Shown here: one piece after another, positions 49,714 to 59,014 of the stretch | How the letters are laid out: each line of letters starts with the position of its first letter | Position numbering within the stretch: the first letter of the stretch is position 1 | From: Sediminibacillus massiliensis | Lineage (GTDB): Bacteria > Bacillota > Bacilli > Bacillales > Amphibacillaceae | DNA: 64,000 nucleotides | Assembly (NCBI RefSeq): GCF_900156915.1 | Contig: NZ_LT732535.1 | Location: forward strand, 1,017,823 to 1,081,822 | Direction: 5' to 3' | The notes under the pieces: generated by a model | Told to the model about the DNA's origin: nothing | The model's database searches: none | The model's input: the letters and a program-made list of their open reading frames with translations, nothing else | Translations under genes and position numbers: made by a program

Positions 49714-52293
49714 TTAGATATTCTCCTGTTTCAACCCTTCGATTATATTTTCTTTCTTTATTTTACTGATTGAATAGAGCATAGCCAAGCTGACAATTAA
49801 AAAGATGGCGACAACAACAGTAATGATACTGAACCATGGCACAGTAAAGCCGTATTCAAATGTGTTCTGCAGTGACCAATGGATCAACAACATAACAACA
49901 AAGCTGATCGGCAGTCCATACAACAATGCTTTGACACCATAAAAGGCACTTTCGTAATTGATCATCTTGTTGAAACCTTTCGGGGTCATTCCGACCGACT
50001 TCAGCATGGCGAATTCTCTTTTTCGCAGGGAAATACTAGTAGAGATAGTGTTAAAGATATTGGCTATTGATATTGCTGAAATCAGAGCAATGAACCCATA
50101 CGTAAAGACAGAAATCAGCATGATTAATTGTTCACTCCGTTGCCTGTTCTGTTCGACATTAAACACATACATATCAGAAGATTTCGCTTCTTCCAGTGCC
50201 TCTTGAGTCGACATCGGATCAGAACTGTTCATGTATAAATAATTTTCGATCATATTGCCGCTTTCCTCGTCGACGATCTGATGAAATGTCTGTTCCGAAA
50301 CAACGATATCCAGCCCTCCCAGTCCGGATGTGTTAATACCCATCGGAATCTGGTCTGTCAGTGCCGAAATCTCCACTTCACCGACTTTCTCCCCTTCTTG
50401 CCCCTCATAATCCATTGTGTGTAGATCGATGTTTCGACCTACATCTGTATTGATAGAATTTGTTTCAATAATTTTACCTGAATCATAATCCTGATAAGAG
50501 ATTTGTTCAATAACAATTCCATTTGGTGTATCCCCGGCCTGAATTTCCTCCGGGTCGACTCCCACCTTTTCGGCATAATCACGAAAGCTTTGCTCATCCA
50601 GTCCATGTAAAGTCACATAGTAAGAATATTTACCATCTTGAAGAATACTCGGATCCTGTTCGACATTTTCTTTTAACTCAGGTGGTAATTCCGACTCATC
50701 AATCCATGAACTAAGTTGGGATTGTTCGATGATGGACGATTCTGTCACATGCTTAAGCGAGGTCAATGGTTCAAGTTCCTCTACACTGTCACCGCCCGCT
50801 ACCTGAATGTCATAGTTTATGTCTTCCTGGGAAAGATCGGCTGATTTCGTTAAATTCTGGGTGAAGAAAGACACAGATAGAAACAACACAATACTTATCA
50901 CCAATGATAAAACAGTAGCCTGGTATCTTCTCTTATTTCGTTTCAAGTTTTTCAGACCCAAATCAGCTTCCAAACCGAATAACTTGCGGACCAACTTTGA
51001 TGTTTTGACTTTTTTTCGAGAAAGTTTTATATCTTTCGCCTGGCGGATTGCATCGATGGCAGAAACCTTTGAAGCCTTGCGTGCCGGTACATAAGTGGAA
51101 ATGAAAATCGTCAACACCGAGATCAGACAAGCAGTCAAAATGGAACCTGGAGTGACAACCAAAACCAGTCTTTCCGTAACATTAAGAGCGGCTTGAAGGT
51201 ATGAATTTATGAATAAAAATGTCACCCCTATCCCTGCAAGTCCCGCGATAATACCGATTGGAATGCTGATTGTCCCAATAATTGCTCCTTCGAAAAAGAC
51301 GGAATTACGCTTTTGTTTTTTCGTGGCACCAACACTTGAGAGCATTCCTAAATGGCGGGACCGTTCAGAAACACTAATGGCAAATGCATTATAAATCAAT
51401 CCGACAGAACCGATAATAATGACTGCCATGATTATGCCTGCTAAAGAAAACAAAGTACGCCTGACATTGTCGTTATCGCTCACACCGTAATATCGCAATA
51501 AATCGTTATGATAATCGATCGATTCAATACTTAGTTTCTCTGCCAGTTTCTCTGAATGGCTGTAGAGCGATCCATTTACCTTATCGAGCTTGACAAGGGC
51601 ATCGACCGTATCATCATCTTTCATCAACCGTTGACTGACATAGCCAAGGACTGTATAGGCCGGTGACCATGCAGGTTCCCAAGTCGGCCTTTCGATTTTT
51701 CCGACTATAGTGAATGTTTCCGTTCTAGTGACTTCGAGTGTTTCCTTTTCATTGTTCTCGTCCGTTTGGAAAGGATCATTCTGACCTAACGGGCGTTCCA
51801 TCCCGGGCAGCCATCTTTGGCCGATGTCCAAGGTGATTGTATCCCCCAGTTCGAACGTTTCTCCTGAATTGTCGGCAGCTTCTTCGGACAAGACGACTTC
51901 CGATTCTTTCTGCGGCAGCCTCCCTTCCTTCACATCAATGGGGAATTCCTCCAATCCCTGCTCATTGAACTGCCTCACATATAAATAGGGTCTGCTTTCA
52001 TGTTCATAAGATGGCAGCTCCGCATAGCCGAGCTCTCTTGAGACGATCAACTCCTCTGTTGAAGAGTCATTTGCAATTGCTTCCACCTGCTCATCGTTTA
52101 CATCTTCATATTGAACATGCCAACCACCCTCTTGTGCGATTGTCTGTCTTTTCAATAAATCCAGAAAAGAAACACCCAACGTTGAAACAGCTGTGATCAT
52201 GGCAACGGAGATAATGACGCCGATCAGTGTTACCAAGGTCCGGCGTTTGTTTTGTTTTAAATGACGGACCGTTACTTTATTGATGATGTTCAT
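49714..52293 (-). CDS. Large FtsX/MacB-type ABC transporter permease
   Basis: This 859-residue protein has two repeats. Each has one transmembrane helix, an extracytoplasmic domain of about 220-230 residues, then an FtsX bundle of three helices ('GLIYNAFAISVSERSRHLG' and 'ANIFNTISTSISLRKREFAM' mark the two bundles). The layout differs from the 10-helix BceB antimicrobial-peptide permeases and resembles the MacB/LolE-like mechanotransmission group. Its start overlaps the ATPase stop (ATGA). Together with the upstream kinase and regulator genes it looks like a cell-envelope stress or peptide-resistance unit; the substrate is unknown. Confidence 0.87.
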   Translation of the reverse strand: MNIINKVTVRHLKQNKRRTLVTLIGVIISVAMITAVSTLGVSFLDLLKRQTIAQEGGWHVQYEDVNDEQVEAIANDSSTEELIVSRELGYAELPSYEHESRPYLYVRQFNEQGLEEFPIDVKEGRLPQKESEVVLSEEAADNSGETFELGDTITLDIGQRWLPGMERPLGQNDPFQTDENNEKETLEVTRTETFTIVGKIERPTWEPAWSPAYTVLGYVSQRLMKDDDTVDALVKLDKVNGSLYSHSEKLAEKLSIESIDYHNDLLRYYGVSDNDNVRRTLFSLAGIIMAVIIIGSVGLIYNAFAISVSERSRHLGMLSSVGATKKQKRNSVFFEGAIIGTISIPIGIIAGLAGIGVTFLFINSYLQAALNVTERLVLVVTPGSILTACLISVLTIFISTYVPARKASKVSAIDAIRQAKDIKLSRKKVKTSKLVRKLFGLEADLGLKNLKRNKRRYQATVLSLVISIVLFLSVSFFTQNLTKSADLSQEDINYDIQVAGGDSVEELEPLTSLKHVTESSIIEQSQLSSWIDESELPPELKENVEQDPSILQDGKYSYYVTLHGLDEQSFRDYAEKVGVDPEEIQAGDTPNGIVIEQISYQDYDSGKIIETNSINTDVGRNIDLHTMDYEGQEGEKVGEVEISALTDQIPMGINTSGLGGLDIVVSEQTFHQIVDEESGNMIENYLYMNSSDPMSTQEALEEAKSSDMYVFNVEQNRQRSEQLIMLISVFTYGFIALISAISIANIFNTISTSISLRKREFAMLKSVGMTPKGFNKMINYESAFYGVKALLYGLPISFVVMLLIHWSLQNTFEYGFTVPWFSIITVVVAIFLIVSLAMLYSISKIKKENIIEGLKQENI

Positions 52294-52973
52294 GGATGGA
52301 TCACCTCATCCTTGGATATCTTGCCATCCTCGATGGAAATGACCCGATCAGCTTGAAGTGCGATCCGCTCGTCATGCGTGATGACAATCAGTGTTTGGTT
52401 GTATGTTTTATTGAACATTTTCAATAAATCCATGATTTCCTCACTATTTTGGCTATCCAAGTTGCCGGTAGGTTCATCTGCCAGCATGATCGACGGATTG
52501 CTGATCAATGCTCTTCCGATGGATACACGCTGCTGTTGTCCACCTGACAATTGATTCGGCAAATGGGTCAACCGGTTATCCAATCCTAAGATGCGGACCA
52601 CTTCATTGAATTGTTTCTGATCAACCTTGTGTTCATCTAAAAGCATCGGAAGTGTGATATTTTCTTCCACTGTCAAAATAGGGATCAAGTTATAAAATTG
52701 ATAAATCAGTCCGATTTGCCTGCGCCTGAAAATGGCTAGTTGCGTTTCATCCAGATCATAAATATCCGTGTTATCAACGTACACTTTACCACTGGTTGGT
52801 CTGTCTACACCTCCCAGCAAATGCAGGAGTGTGGATTTACCAGATCCCGAGGGACCGATGATTGCCACAAATTCCCCTTTATTGATAGAAAGCGATACAT
52901 CATCCAATGCCTTTACTGCCGTTTCACCTTTTCCGTAAATTTTAGACAGATGTTCCATTTTTAATATTTCCAT
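52290..52973 (-). CDS. ABC transporter ATP-binding protein (LolD/MacB group)
   Basis: This is a 227-residue ATPase with Walker A 'GPSGSGKSTLLHLLGG', signature 'LSGGQQQRVSIGRAL', Walker B 'IMLADEPTGNLDSQ' and switch His 'VITHDERIA'. It belongs to the group that pairs with FtsX-type permeases, and it is coupled by overlap to one. It has its own promoter region with a palindromic response-regulator-like site upstream, after the kinase gene. Confidence 0.92.
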   Translation of the reverse strand: MEILKMEHLSKIYGKGETAVKALDDVSLSINKGEFVAIIGPSGSGKSTLLHLLGGVDRPTSGKVYVDNTDIYDLDETQLAIFRRRQIGLIYQFYNLIPILTVEENITLPMLLDEHKVDQKQFNEVVRILGLDNRLTHLPNQLSGGQQQRVSIGRALISNPSIMLADEPTGNLDSQNSEEIMDLLKMFNKTYNQTLIVITHDERIALQADRVISIEDGKISKDEVIHP

Positions 52974-53043
52974 GATTTCTAACCTCCGTGTTTGATGTTA
53001 CCTCCACTATATCTGTCTAAAATGACTTTGAAGTGACTCCTAT

Positions 53044-53059
53044 GTGACAATTCTGTCAC
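53044..53059. promoter_or_regulatory. Putative response-regulator binding palindrome upstream of the ABC operon
   Basis: GTGACA-ATTC-TGTCAC is an inverted repeat with a 4-bp spacer, matching the general TNACA-N4-TGTNA form of sites bound by OmpR-family regulators of Bacillus ABC transporter operons. On the minus strand it lies about 35 bp upstream of a possible -10 (TATAGT, plus 53006-53011). Confidence 0.55.
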
Positions 53060-53070
53060 CTTGCATCAGA

Positions 53071-54075
53071 TCAAATCACCTGTTTATAAAACTTGATATG
53101 AAAAGTCGTCCCTTCTCCTGTATGACTGGTGACTTCGATGGAACCGTTTTGACTTTTGACAATACTGTAAGCCATAGCCAATCCAATGCCTACACTACCC
53201 TCTCCAGCGTTTTTGCCTTTGTAAAAGCGCTGGAAAATATACGGGATATCCTCTTTCGGAATACCTTTGCCATTGTCACGGATATAAATTTCCGTAAATA
53301 TGGGATTTTCCGCATATGACAGCGTAAGCTTACCACCATTCCCTGTATGCTCCACACAATTTTTCAATATGTTGAGTACAGCCTCTGCAGTCCAGTTCAA
53401 ATCACCTGTGAAGACAGCTGATTCTTCTCCTGTTATCTCGATTGTCTGTTCCTTTATATCGATCGGAATCAACATTGGGTCGATTGCCTTTTGAATGACA
53501 TCTTTTACGTAAGTTCGCTCATTTTTAAACATAGCGGTGCCGGCGTCTATTTTTGACAACTTTAAAAGAGAAGACACCAGCCACTCTATCCGCTCCAGCT
53601 GCTTCCTGATGTTTTGGGTGAATTCCTTTCTCTTTGTCTCCGGCAGTTCATTGTCGCTTAACAGATCAGCCATTACTGTCATCGAAGTAAGTGGTGTCTT
53701 TAGCTGGTGGGATATGTCGGAAATGGCATTGGTCAACTTAACTTTGTCCTCATTCAGCATCGATCCTTGTTCTGATAGCATAATTGTCACTTTGTAAATA
53801 TCATTTTTCAGAATGCTCAGTTCCCCTTCCAGATTGTTACGGACATCAAGGGAATAATCGCCATTGCTTATTTGTCTTAAATAGCTGGAGAGCTTCTCGA
53901 TTTCCTTATAGCGCCATCGGGTGAAGAGAATACTGCAAATCACCAGGGAGGTTGCAGTCAAAAACACAAGGATTGCATGAAGATAAGAAAATACGACCGC
54001 CGCAATCACTGTTCCAAGGAGGGTGATAAAACACATGGCAAATAACAGCATACCGACTTCTCGATTCCGCAGCAT
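53071..54075 (-). CDS. Sensor histidine kinase
   Basis: The protein has 334 residues. Two N-terminal transmembrane helices are separated by a very short loop ('VVFSYLHAILVF'), so it lacks an extracellular sensor domain and probably senses within the membrane or through the ABC transporter. A HAMP-like linker follows, then the H-box 'AISDISHQLKTPLTSM' and ATPase motifs 'NILKNCVEHTG', 'IRDNGKGIPKED' and 'VGIGLAMAYSIV'. I prefer the ATG at 54073-54075, with AGGTGAT upstream, over a GTG three codons earlier. Confidence 0.9.
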   Translation of the reverse strand: MLRNREVGMLLFAMCFITLLGTVIAAVVFSYLHAILVFLTATSLVICSILFTRWRYKEIEKLSSYLRQISNGDYSLDVRNNLEGELSILKNDIYKVTIMLSEQGSMLNEDKVKLTNAISDISHQLKTPLTSMTVMADLLSDNELPETKRKEFTQNIRKQLERIEWLVSSLLKLSKIDAGTAMFKNERTYVKDVIQKAIDPMLIPIDIKEQTIEITGEESAVFTGDLNWTAEAVLNILKNCVEHTGNGGKLTLSYAENPIFTEIYIRDNGKGIPKEDIPYIFQRFYKGKNAGEGSVGIGLAMAYSIVKSQNGSIEVTSHTGEGTTFHIKFYKQVI

Positions 54076-54076
54076 G

Positions 54077-54760
54077 CTAATCACCTACTATGTATCCCAT
54101 TCCGCGGACTGTTTTAATAATATTCGGTGCCTGAGGATTGTCTTCGAGCTTCTCCCGGAGTCGTTTGATATATACTGTCAGCGTATTATCATTGACAAAA
54201 TCCCCGGCAACGTCCCAAATCCTGTCAAGCAGTTGGGCCCTAGTGAGTACTTGCCCTTTGTTATTGGCTAATATAAGGAATAACCGGTACTCTAACGCTG
54301 TCATGAGCACCTCTTCCCCGTTTTTATAAACCTTTCCTTCCATTGTATTGACTCTGATGCTGCCTATTTCAATGACAGAATTCGTTTGTGATTGCTTTTG
54401 GTACCGGCGAAGCACTGATTTGATCCTGGAGATAAGCTCGCGGATTCGAAAAGGTTTTGTTATGTAATCGTCAGCTCCCATATCAAGCCCCATTACAACA
54501 TTGACCTCATCGTCAACAGCAGTGAGAAAAATAACCGGTATATCACGATGTTTTTTGACTGTTTGGCACAAATCGTAGCCACTGCCATCCGGCAGGGCTA
54601 AATCAAACAAGCACAAATCGATCGATTGTAATTGATCCTGCAAGACTTTGGCAGCAGATTCGGCATCATGACATAAAATTGTGGTGAATTGCTCCTGTTG
54701 CAATGAATAATCCAGTCCGGAAGCAATTGTTTTATCGTCTTCGACCAATAAAATCTTCAA
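54077..54760 (-). CDS. OmpR/PhoB-family response regulator
   Basis: The protein has 227 residues. The receiver domain has the acidic pocket 'LLVEDDKT', the phospho-acceptor Asp in 'CLFDLALPDGSG' and the Lys of 'DDYITKPFR'. The C-terminal winged helix ends 'YIKRLREKLEDNPQAPNIIK'. The start is a TTG preceded by AAGGATGAT. It lies directly before the kinase gene (one base between stop and the chosen ATG) and is the likely regulator of the FtsX-type ABC operon downstream. Confidence 0.92.
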   Translation of the reverse strand: MKILLVEDDKTIASGLDYSLQQEQFTTILCHDAESAAKVLQDQLQSIDLCLFDLALPDGSGYDLCQTVKKHRDIPVIFLTAVDDEVNVVMGLDMGADDYITKPFRIRELISRIKSVLRRYQKQSQTNSVIEIGSIRVNTMEGKVYKNGEEVLMTALEYRLFLILANNKGQVLTRAQLLDRIWDVAGDFVNDNTLTVYIKRLREKLEDNPQAPNIIKTVRGMGYIVGD

Positions 54761-54855
54761 AATAAATCATCCTTACCAAAATGATGTTTAGAAAAATAAT
54801 AGCACAATCATCCAGATGGCGAAAACTGGATTCAAGAACTAAAGCACAAAAAAAA

Positions 54856-54873
54856 CTGCCGATCACTCGACAG
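54856..54873 (-). terminator. Terminator of the sugar ABC operon (after DUF624 gene)
   Basis: On the minus strand CTGTCGA pairs with TCGGCAG (one G-U), followed by eight T-residues. Confidence 0.85.
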
Positions 54874-54881
54874 CCGAAGGA

Positions 54882-55490
54882 TTAATTTTGCGGATCCATT
54901 CTATAAAATACGTAATTACAGATAAAGGTTTGTAGTAACGCGATAATAGTGAGTCCGAACAAAACGGAAATGGCAGGGAAATTCAGCAGCAGGACAGCAC
55001 AAATACCCAACAGAAACAATTGCAGCAGTGTAATCGGTAAATAAGTGAAACCGAGCCGCAGACTCAAAATAAAATAATTCAGCCAAGATAGTTGATAATG
55101 GACAAGAACAGGGAAAAGGAACAGCCAGATAACTAAAATTAAAACAGAAAACAAAATGATGATTCCGTATAATGCCATCTTGGCAACAGGGTTTGTGATA
55201 TATGCAAGTGAAACCCAGTTAAGGTACACCATCACACCAGCAATAACAATCAGCCATCCGGAAATATTGGCGTTCCGGAAATTTTCCTTATAAAACTTTT
55301 TATATAGTTCTTGAATTTCCCCCTCTTTGCCGCCATTTTTCAACCAATGACGTATAACCGCATATAAAGCTGCCGTCGCAGGGAAAATCCCGAACAGGAA
55401 AGCCCCTTTAACCACATAAAAAAACCAATGAAACTGAAGGATCAACATTTCCCATAACCAGTCCGCAAAAACTAAGACACGCTTCATCAA
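54882..55490 (-). CDS. DUF624 (YesL-family) membrane protein
   Basis: This is a 202-residue membrane protein with five or six helices. The N-terminal 'FHWFFYVVKGAFLFGIFPAT' and 'NISGWLIVIAGVMVYLNW' are typical of YesL-like proteins, which are regularly encoded with sugar ABC transporters of the LplABC/YesOPQ type. Its role is unknown; co-occurrence suggests an accessory to uptake or sensing of oligosaccharides. It is the last gene of the operon and is separated from the permease by a hairpin-containing gap. Confidence 0.85.
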   Translation of the reverse strand: MMKRVLVFADWLWEMLILQFHWFFYVVKGAFLFGIFPATAALYAVIRHWLKNGGKEGEIQELYKKFYKENFRNANISGWLIVIAGVMVYLNWVSLAYITNPVAKMALYGIIILFSVLILVIWLFLFPVLVHYQLSWLNYFILSLRLGFTYLPITLLQLFLLGICAVLLLNFPAISVLFGLTIIALLQTFICNYVFYRMDPQN

Positions 55491-55534
55491 AACGACCCCT
55501 TTATCTTTTTTCTAAGAAAATTCCCGCTTACGAC

Positions 55535-55562
55535 CAGCCAGTCTCAGCTGAGAGACCGGCTG
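55535..55562 (-). other. Intercistronic hairpin between permease and DUF624 genes
   Basis: CAGCCAGTCTC pairs with GAGACCGGCTG (one G-U) without a strong T-run. It probably modulates message stability or partial readthrough. Confidence 0.5.
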
Positions 55563-55572
55563 ATCGTATGCT

Positions 55573-56418
55573 TCAGCTTTTAACAGCCCCTTCAGTGATC
55601 CCGGCGATGAATTGTTTATTAAAGATCAAAAAGACGATCAAGATCGGGATGGTAGCCATGAAGGTACCGGCAAGCACCATCGGATAGTCGGTCGTATAAG
55701 CATCATTCAACGTTCTTAAAGCGATCTGAATGGTATGGGAACTTTTGTCCTTTAGTACGACCAGTGGCCACAAGAAGTCGTTCCAAGCATTCATGAATGT
55801 AACGATTCCGAGCGTAGCCAAACCCGGCTTGATTGCCGGCAGGATGATATTCCAGTAAATCCGGAAGTTACTGCAGCCGTCTATCTTTGCGGCTTCGATC
55901 AAGTCGTTCGGAATAGAGGAAGTGATATACTGCCTCATCCAGAACACACCGAAGGCATTAACCATTCCCGGCACTATAACCGCTTGAAGAGTATCCACCC
56001 AATCCAGCCAAGTGATGATCATAAAAGTAGGAATCAACCCTAACTGCGGAGGAATCATCATTGTCGCCAACAAGAAGATAAAGAAAAATTCTTTCCCTTT
56101 AAAGTCGATCTTCGAGAAGGCAAATCCGGCAAGCGAACAAAAGAACAGGACAGAGACCGTAATGGCCGTAGAAATGATGAATGAATTGAACAAGGAACCG
56201 AAAAAGTTGATTCTTTCAAATACTTTCATCGCATTTTCTACAAAATTGGAACCAGGTATAAGCGCCGGTGGAATTTTGCTAACTTCGGCGTTCGTATTGG
56301 AGCCAATTACAAACATCCAGTAAAAAGGAAAAACTGAGAGTATGGTACTTAACGACAAGAAAATATATAAACCTACCTTTGAAAACTTCTTTTCTCCAAC
56401 TTCTTTCACCGTTTTCAC
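55573..56418 (-). CDS. Carbohydrate ABC transporter permease (MalG type)
   Basis: This 281-residue membrane protein has six helices. The EAA loop for ATPase contact is visible as 'LIEAAKIDGCSNFRIYWNII' followed by 'LPAIKPGLATLG'. It pairs with the MalF-type permease encoded six bases upstream. No ATPase gene is present in the operon, so a shared ATPase such as MsmX is expected to energise it, the normal situation in Bacillus. Confidence 0.92.
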   Translation of the reverse strand: MKTVKEVGEKKFSKVGLYIFLSLSTILSVFPFYWMFVIGSNTNAEVSKIPPALIPGSNFVENAMKVFERINFFGSLFNSFIISTAITVSVLFFCSLAGFAFSKIDFKGKEFFFIFLLATMMIPPQLGLIPTFMIITWLDWVDTLQAVIVPGMVNAFGVFWMRQYITSSIPNDLIEAAKIDGCSNFRIYWNIILPAIKPGLATLGIVTFMNAWNDFLWPLVVLKDKSSHTIQIALRTLNDAYTTDYPMVLAGTFMATIPILIVFLIFNKQFIAGITEGAVKS

Positions 56419-56424
56419 CCTCCC

Positions 56425-57384
56425 TTAAGAAGAACTGATTTTTCTGGTAATCAACATATTGATAACTGAGAAAATGATAATAATGAAGAATAGCAGCCAT
56501 GCAATCGCAGCGGCATAACCGAATGAGAATCTCGTAAACGCCTCTTCATATAAGTACAGGTTCATCGTCAAACCTTGGTTACTGGAACCTCGTCCGAACA
56601 ACAAAGGCTCGGCAAAGATCTGCATTCCGCCGATTGTAGACAGGATAACCGTAAAAATGATGATAGGACGCATCATCGGTATCGTGATGAACAAAAATTG
56701 CTGTCGTTTGGATGCCCCATCGATAGTGGCAGCCTCATATAGATCTTTGGGAATACTCTGCAGGCCTGCCAAATAAATAATCGTATTATAACCGACCCAG
56801 CGCCACATGACCATCGCTGAAATGGCAACATGTGTACCTAAATAACTGCCCCCCCAATCGATGCCCTCAAGTCCAACAAGGGAAAGGAGATAGTTAAGGA
56901 CACCGTATCTTGTTCCGAAAATTGCTGAAAATACGATCGCCACGGCGACAACCGAAGTTATGTTCGGCATAAAGATTCCTAAACGGAACATGCCTTTCCC
57001 CTTTAGAAAAGCCTGATTCAAAAGAAAGGCCAGAATCAAGGCCACTAACAATTGAGGCAATGTAGACATGATCCATATACTGAACGTATTTCCGACGGCT
57101 TTCCAAAACAATTGGTCGTTCGTGAACAGTGCTATATAGTTTTCAAACCCGATGAATTCTTTTGTGCCTAATATATCCCACCTGTGAAACGATAAATAGG
57201 CAGTGAATATAAGCGGAAACACTCCAAAAATACCAAACAGGATGAAAAATGGAGATATAAAAACGTAACCGGCAATACTGTCTTTGGCTTTGATGCCCAT
57301 TTTCCGTCTTTTCTTCTTTGGATTTGGCTCCTTTTCCGGTTGTGATTGTTCGTCATTTCTCACTTTTAATGCTTCTGCACTCAT
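56425..57384 (-). CDS. Carbohydrate ABC transporter permease (MalF type)
   Basis: This is a 319-residue protein with a basic cytoplasmic N-terminus ('PEKEPNPKKKRRKMG') and six helices. The EAA loop is 'LYEAATIDGASKRQQFLFIT' followed by 'IPMMRPIIIF'. It forms the translocation pore with the MalG-type protein encoded next. It is separated from the binding-protein gene by a hairpin that probably lowers its expression relative to that gene. Confidence 0.92.
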   Translation of the reverse strand: MSAEALKVRNDEQSQPEKEPNPKKKRRKMGIKAKDSIAGYVFISPFFILFGIFGVFPLIFTAYLSFHRWDILGTKEFIGFENYIALFTNDQLFWKAVGNTFSIWIMSTLPQLLVALILAFLLNQAFLKGKGMFRLGIFMPNITSVVAVAIVFSAIFGTRYGVLNYLLSLVGLEGIDWGGSYLGTHVAISAMVMWRWVGYNTIIYLAGLQSIPKDLYEAATIDGASKRQQFLFITIPMMRPIIIFTVILSTIGGMQIFAEPLLFGRGSSNQGLTMNLYLYEEAFTRFSFGYAAAIAWLLFFIIIIFSVINMLITRKISSS

Positions 57385-57429
57385 TTGATAACCTCCTCTT
57401 CAACTCAAAGTCCATTTTATTAAGAAAAA

Positions 57430-57459
57430 AAGAAGCTGCCGGAAAATAAACAGCTTCTT
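57430..57459 (-). terminator. Intercistronic partial terminator after the binding-protein gene
   Basis: AAGAAGCTG pairs with CAGCTTCTT and runs into TTTTTTTCTTA on the minus strand. Such leaky terminators between binding protein and permease genes set their expression ratio. Confidence 0.7.
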
Positions 57460-57493
57460 CTTCCGTTTTCAAACTAGGTCTATATTGTTCCGG

Positions 57494-58774
57494 TTAACGT
57501 GATGTCTGTCGATCGATTTCCTTCATTGCCTCATCCCATGCTTTGTCAGGATCGACCCCGTTATCTGAAATAGATGCAAGCGCATCTCCCATGATTGTGT
57601 TGATGGTGCTTGTGTCAGGGGATCTGTAAACATACTCGACACGCTCTGCAGCTTCAGCGAACATGCTTCCCAAATCATCACGAGTGAAGAATTCGTCAGA
57701 GTAAGATTGTAATTCTTCGTCTTGATAGACTTCCGGAGTTGAAGGGAAGTTACCTTTTTCTTTAAAAATATCAAGCTGGTTTTCCGGTGACATCAACCAA
57801 GAGATGAAATCGTATGCTTCCTGTGGTTTGTCACTTTGTTTCGGCACTGACAACAATGACCCGCCCCAGTTCCCAGATGCTTCTGGAATTTGGGCTACGT
57901 TCCAAAGTCCGGAAGTGTCCGGTCCATTATCCTTGATTTGTTGAAGCATCCAAGGTGGAAGAAAAACTGTCGCTATATCGCCATTGGCAATTGCTGCGCC
58001 CCATTCTGTTTCTTCCCTTTCGATATTGGCTTGAATGTCAGTCGCTCCCACAGTGAGATCCCAAGCTTTCGCAATTTGCTCACTTTCTTCTATGATTAGT
58101 TCGCCATTTTCATCAAAGTACTGTTCAGTGGCTTGTTCTCTGATAACTGTAAACAAATCAGAGGACAGGTTGAACATATAGCTGCCTGTTGCCTCTTTTA
58201 ATTGTCGTCCAGCTTCAATGTAGTCTTCCCAAGTAGCGAACGCAGCGTCAACTTCTTCAGGTTCAGTAGGAAGGCCGGCTTCTTCAAAAAGATCGGTACG
58301 ATAGGCCATCGCCATCGGACCTACGTCTGTCGGCACTCCGAGAACAAACGAACCGTCGACAGAAGAAGCTTCTCTCCATCTCCATTCCAAATAGTCGTCT
58401 TTAATGTCTTCCGCACCATAATCATTCAGGTTGTAGAATTGGTCTTGGTTCTCCTTTAACCTTTCGATGAATGCGGATTCAATAACAGCTATATCAGGTG
58501 CCCCTGAACCGGCACCAAGAGCAGTAATCAAATTTTGGTGGTGATTGTTATAGTCTGCTTCCTGTACTTCAATTTTGACATTCGGATTTTCCTCCATATA
58601 CTGTTCGATCTTGGAATCCAATCCCATACCGGGAAATGCCCACATGGTCAACGTAACGTCACCATCTCCCCCTCCACCGCTTTTCCCACTGGATTCATCT
58701 GAAGAACAAGCCATAAGTCCAAGCAAAACCATTAATCCAGCAACAAGCAAACCAATCTTTTTAACCACTACCAT
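57494..58774 (-). CDS. Sugar ABC transporter substrate-binding lipoprotein
   Basis: The protein has 426 residues. A lipoprotein signal ends 'VLLGLMACSSDE', then a Gly/Ser linker precedes a family 1 extracellular binding domain ('VTLTMWAFPGMGLDSKIEQY', later 'YDFISWLMSPENQLDIFKEK'). It captures an oligosaccharide outside the membrane and delivers it to the two permeases encoded downstream. The ATG at 58774 is close to GGGAGG; the GTG two codons later is at a better distance and may be the real start. Two cre-like sites lie at its promoter. Confidence 0.92.
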   Translation of the reverse strand: MVVVKKIGLLVAGLMVLLGLMACSSDESSGKSGGGGDGDVTLTMWAFPGMGLDSKIEQYMEENPNVKIEVQEADYNNHHQNLITALGAGSGAPDIAVIESAFIERLKENQDQFYNLNDYGAEDIKDDYLEWRWREASSVDGSFVLGVPTDVGPMAMAYRTDLFEEAGLPTEPEEVDAAFATWEDYIEAGRQLKEATGSYMFNLSSDLFTVIREQATEQYFDENGELIIEESEQIAKAWDLTVGATDIQANIEREETEWGAAIANGDIATVFLPPWMLQQIKDNGPDTSGLWNVAQIPEASGNWGGSLLSVPKQSDKPQEAYDFISWLMSPENQLDIFKEKGNFPSTPEVYQDEELQSYSDEFFTRDDLGSMFAEAAERVEYVYRSPDTSTINTIMGDALASISDNGVDPDKAWDEAMKEIDRQTSR

Positions 58775-58906
58775 CGACCTCCCACTTTTATTTAATTTTT
58801 TCAGACTTATGTACTATGTCTTAAAGGACCAGGCTGGTATATTACTGCTTGGACAACATATGGATAATGCAGAATATGGCCTCGAAAACATAAAAACCAA
58901 GTCTGG

Positions 58907-58942
58907 TGTTAACGCTTTCATTTTTAGTTGATAGCGCTTTCA
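58907..58942. promoter_or_regulatory. Two cre-like (LacI-family) operators 22 bp apart
   Basis: TGTTAACGCTTTCA (58907-58920) and TGATAGCGCTTTCA (58929-58942) both match the cre pattern. The centres are 22 bp apart, about two helical turns. They lie just downstream of the -10 of the sugar ABC operon. Confidence 0.75.
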
Positions 58943-58945
58943 TAG

Positions 58946-58975
58946 ATTATACCAACGCCTATATTAGTATGTCTA
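58946..58975 (-). promoter_or_regulatory. Promoter of the sugar ABC operon
   Basis: On the minus strand TAGACA (plus 58970-58975) and TATAAT (plus 58946-58951) are spaced 18 bp, upstream of the two cre-like sites. Confidence 0.65.
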
Positions 58976-59014
58976 GTGCCTAAACAAATATTTTTGAAAT
59001 ATTTTCCTATCATT

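Noticed and set aside
49714-54760. Classical BceRSAB antimicrobial peptide system
   Set aside because: The kinase and operator fit, but the permease has two FtsX repeats with two large external domains rather than the BceB topology.
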